Assembly (NCBI GenBank): GCA_002345845.1
Contig: DDWF01000102.1
Coordinates: 27,444-42,860, forward strand
DNA from: Betaproteobacteria bacterium UBA2293
GTDB lineage: Bacteria > Pseudomonadota > Gammaproteobacteria > Burkholderiales > Rhodocyclaceae
Reading direction: 5' to 3'
Length of the DNA stretch: 15,417 nt
Shown: positions 14,969-15,417 of the stretch, piece after piece
Numbering within the stretch: the stretch's first letter is position 1
How the letters are laid out: each line of letters starts with the position of its first letter
Position numbers and translations under genes: made by a program
The notes under the pieces: generated by a model
What the model saw: only the letters and a program-made list of their open reading frames with translations
Database searches by the model: none
What the model was told of the DNA's origin: nothing

Positions 14969-15417
14969 ATGGCCTCCCACTGGATGGTCTGATGTGTGAA
15001 CTGAACCCCGGCCCCGGCCGTGAGCTTGCGGCCAGTGATATAGACGGTCACGCCTTTGGCTCCTGATCGGATCGTGGAACGTAAAAGGAGTAAATCGCCT
15101 TAATGGTATTCAACCATACAATAGGCAATATTTCCAGTTCGGCTGCGTTTTTTTTGCTTGCGCGCGCACCTGGTTGGTGGGTCGCCAGCTACGCCCTGTG
15201 CGCATGCCGCACCATGGCCGCGGAGCTGGTTGGCTGCACATAAATGCTCTATCTGCCTTGGTTTGGCGGGCTGATCGTAGTTTGCCGCGATGCTTGCGGC
15301 GGCGGGGTGCCGGGCTGGCGGTAGAGGCATCCGGCCATGGAGTGGCAGGCCGCCTGTTTCGGCGAGTTTGTACTGACAACGCGATAGTAAGGCTGGACTA
15401 GTATTGCGGCATACGAT
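14969..15417. other. Intergenic region upstream of the aveC-like gene, no gene seen
   Basis: About 450 bases without a supportable gene; the short open frames here have no ribosome site or recognisable protein. The stretch around 15080-15155 is clearly more AT-rich than its surroundings, with a T8 run at 15148-15155 and a small inverted repeat (ATGGT, 5-base spacer, ACCAT) at 15103-15117. The promoter of the minus-strand aveC-like gene most probably lies here, but no confident -35/-10 or -24/-12 pair can be placed. The right end may hold the 5' region of a further gene beyond the window. Confidence 0.5.

Noticed and set aside
14827..15051. 74-codon minus-strand frame overlapping the start of the aveC-like gene
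   Set aside because: It begins with GTG without a ribosome site, and most of it is an out-of-frame reading of the aveC-like coding sequence.

Overview
This is a high-GC, densely packed bacterial window with short intergenic gaps and many overlapping stop/start codons. It resembles a denitrifying betaproteobacterium, perhaps of the Rhodocyclales/Sterolibacteriaceae type. That placement is inferred from gene content and composition, not from a marker gene. No rRNA, tRNA, CRISPR array or insertion sequence was seen.

Left part, plus strand (1-10167): the window opens inside a norQ/cbbQ-type AAA+ ATPase. A norD-type VWA protein follows, then a NnrU/MddA-like membrane methyltransferase and a large MalT-type (LAL) LuxR regulator. 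Three cytosolic genes come next: an AttH/CrtC-like beta-barrel protein, an APH-fold phosphotransferase and a small helical protein. After a 162-bp gap there is an unrecognised six-helix membrane protein whose 3' end overlaps norE, then norF. The nitric oxide reductase accessory set (norQ, norD, norE, norF) is therefore present but split by a six-gene insert (three cytosolic genes, the regulator and two membrane proteins) that is not part of the textbook nor operon. The catalytic subunit, which would be expected to the left, lies outside the window.

Middle (10168-11134, plus): two small genes follow. One belongs to a family carried in databases under the doubtful name 'ribonucleotide reductase subunit alpha'; the other is a four-helix membrane protein. 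A 9-bp inverted repeat separates them from the convergent genes on the right.

Right part, minus strand (11163-14968): an epoxide hydrolase, a second alpha/beta hydrolase and a transglutaminase-like protease-fold protein form a compact operon read leftward. Upstream of it is an AveC-like (spirocyclase family) polytopic membrane protein with its own strong hairpin terminator. The last ~450 bases are non-coding as far as can be seen and contain an AT-rich patch that probably holds the aveC-like promoter.

Taken together, the locus places NO-reductase maturation genes beside a set of enzymes typical of lipophilic or terpenoid/steroid-type metabolism (epoxide hydrolase, AveC-like, AttH-like, APH-like, LAL regulator). 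A functional link between NO turnover and metabolism of a hydrophobic substrate is a hypothesis, not something the sequence proves.
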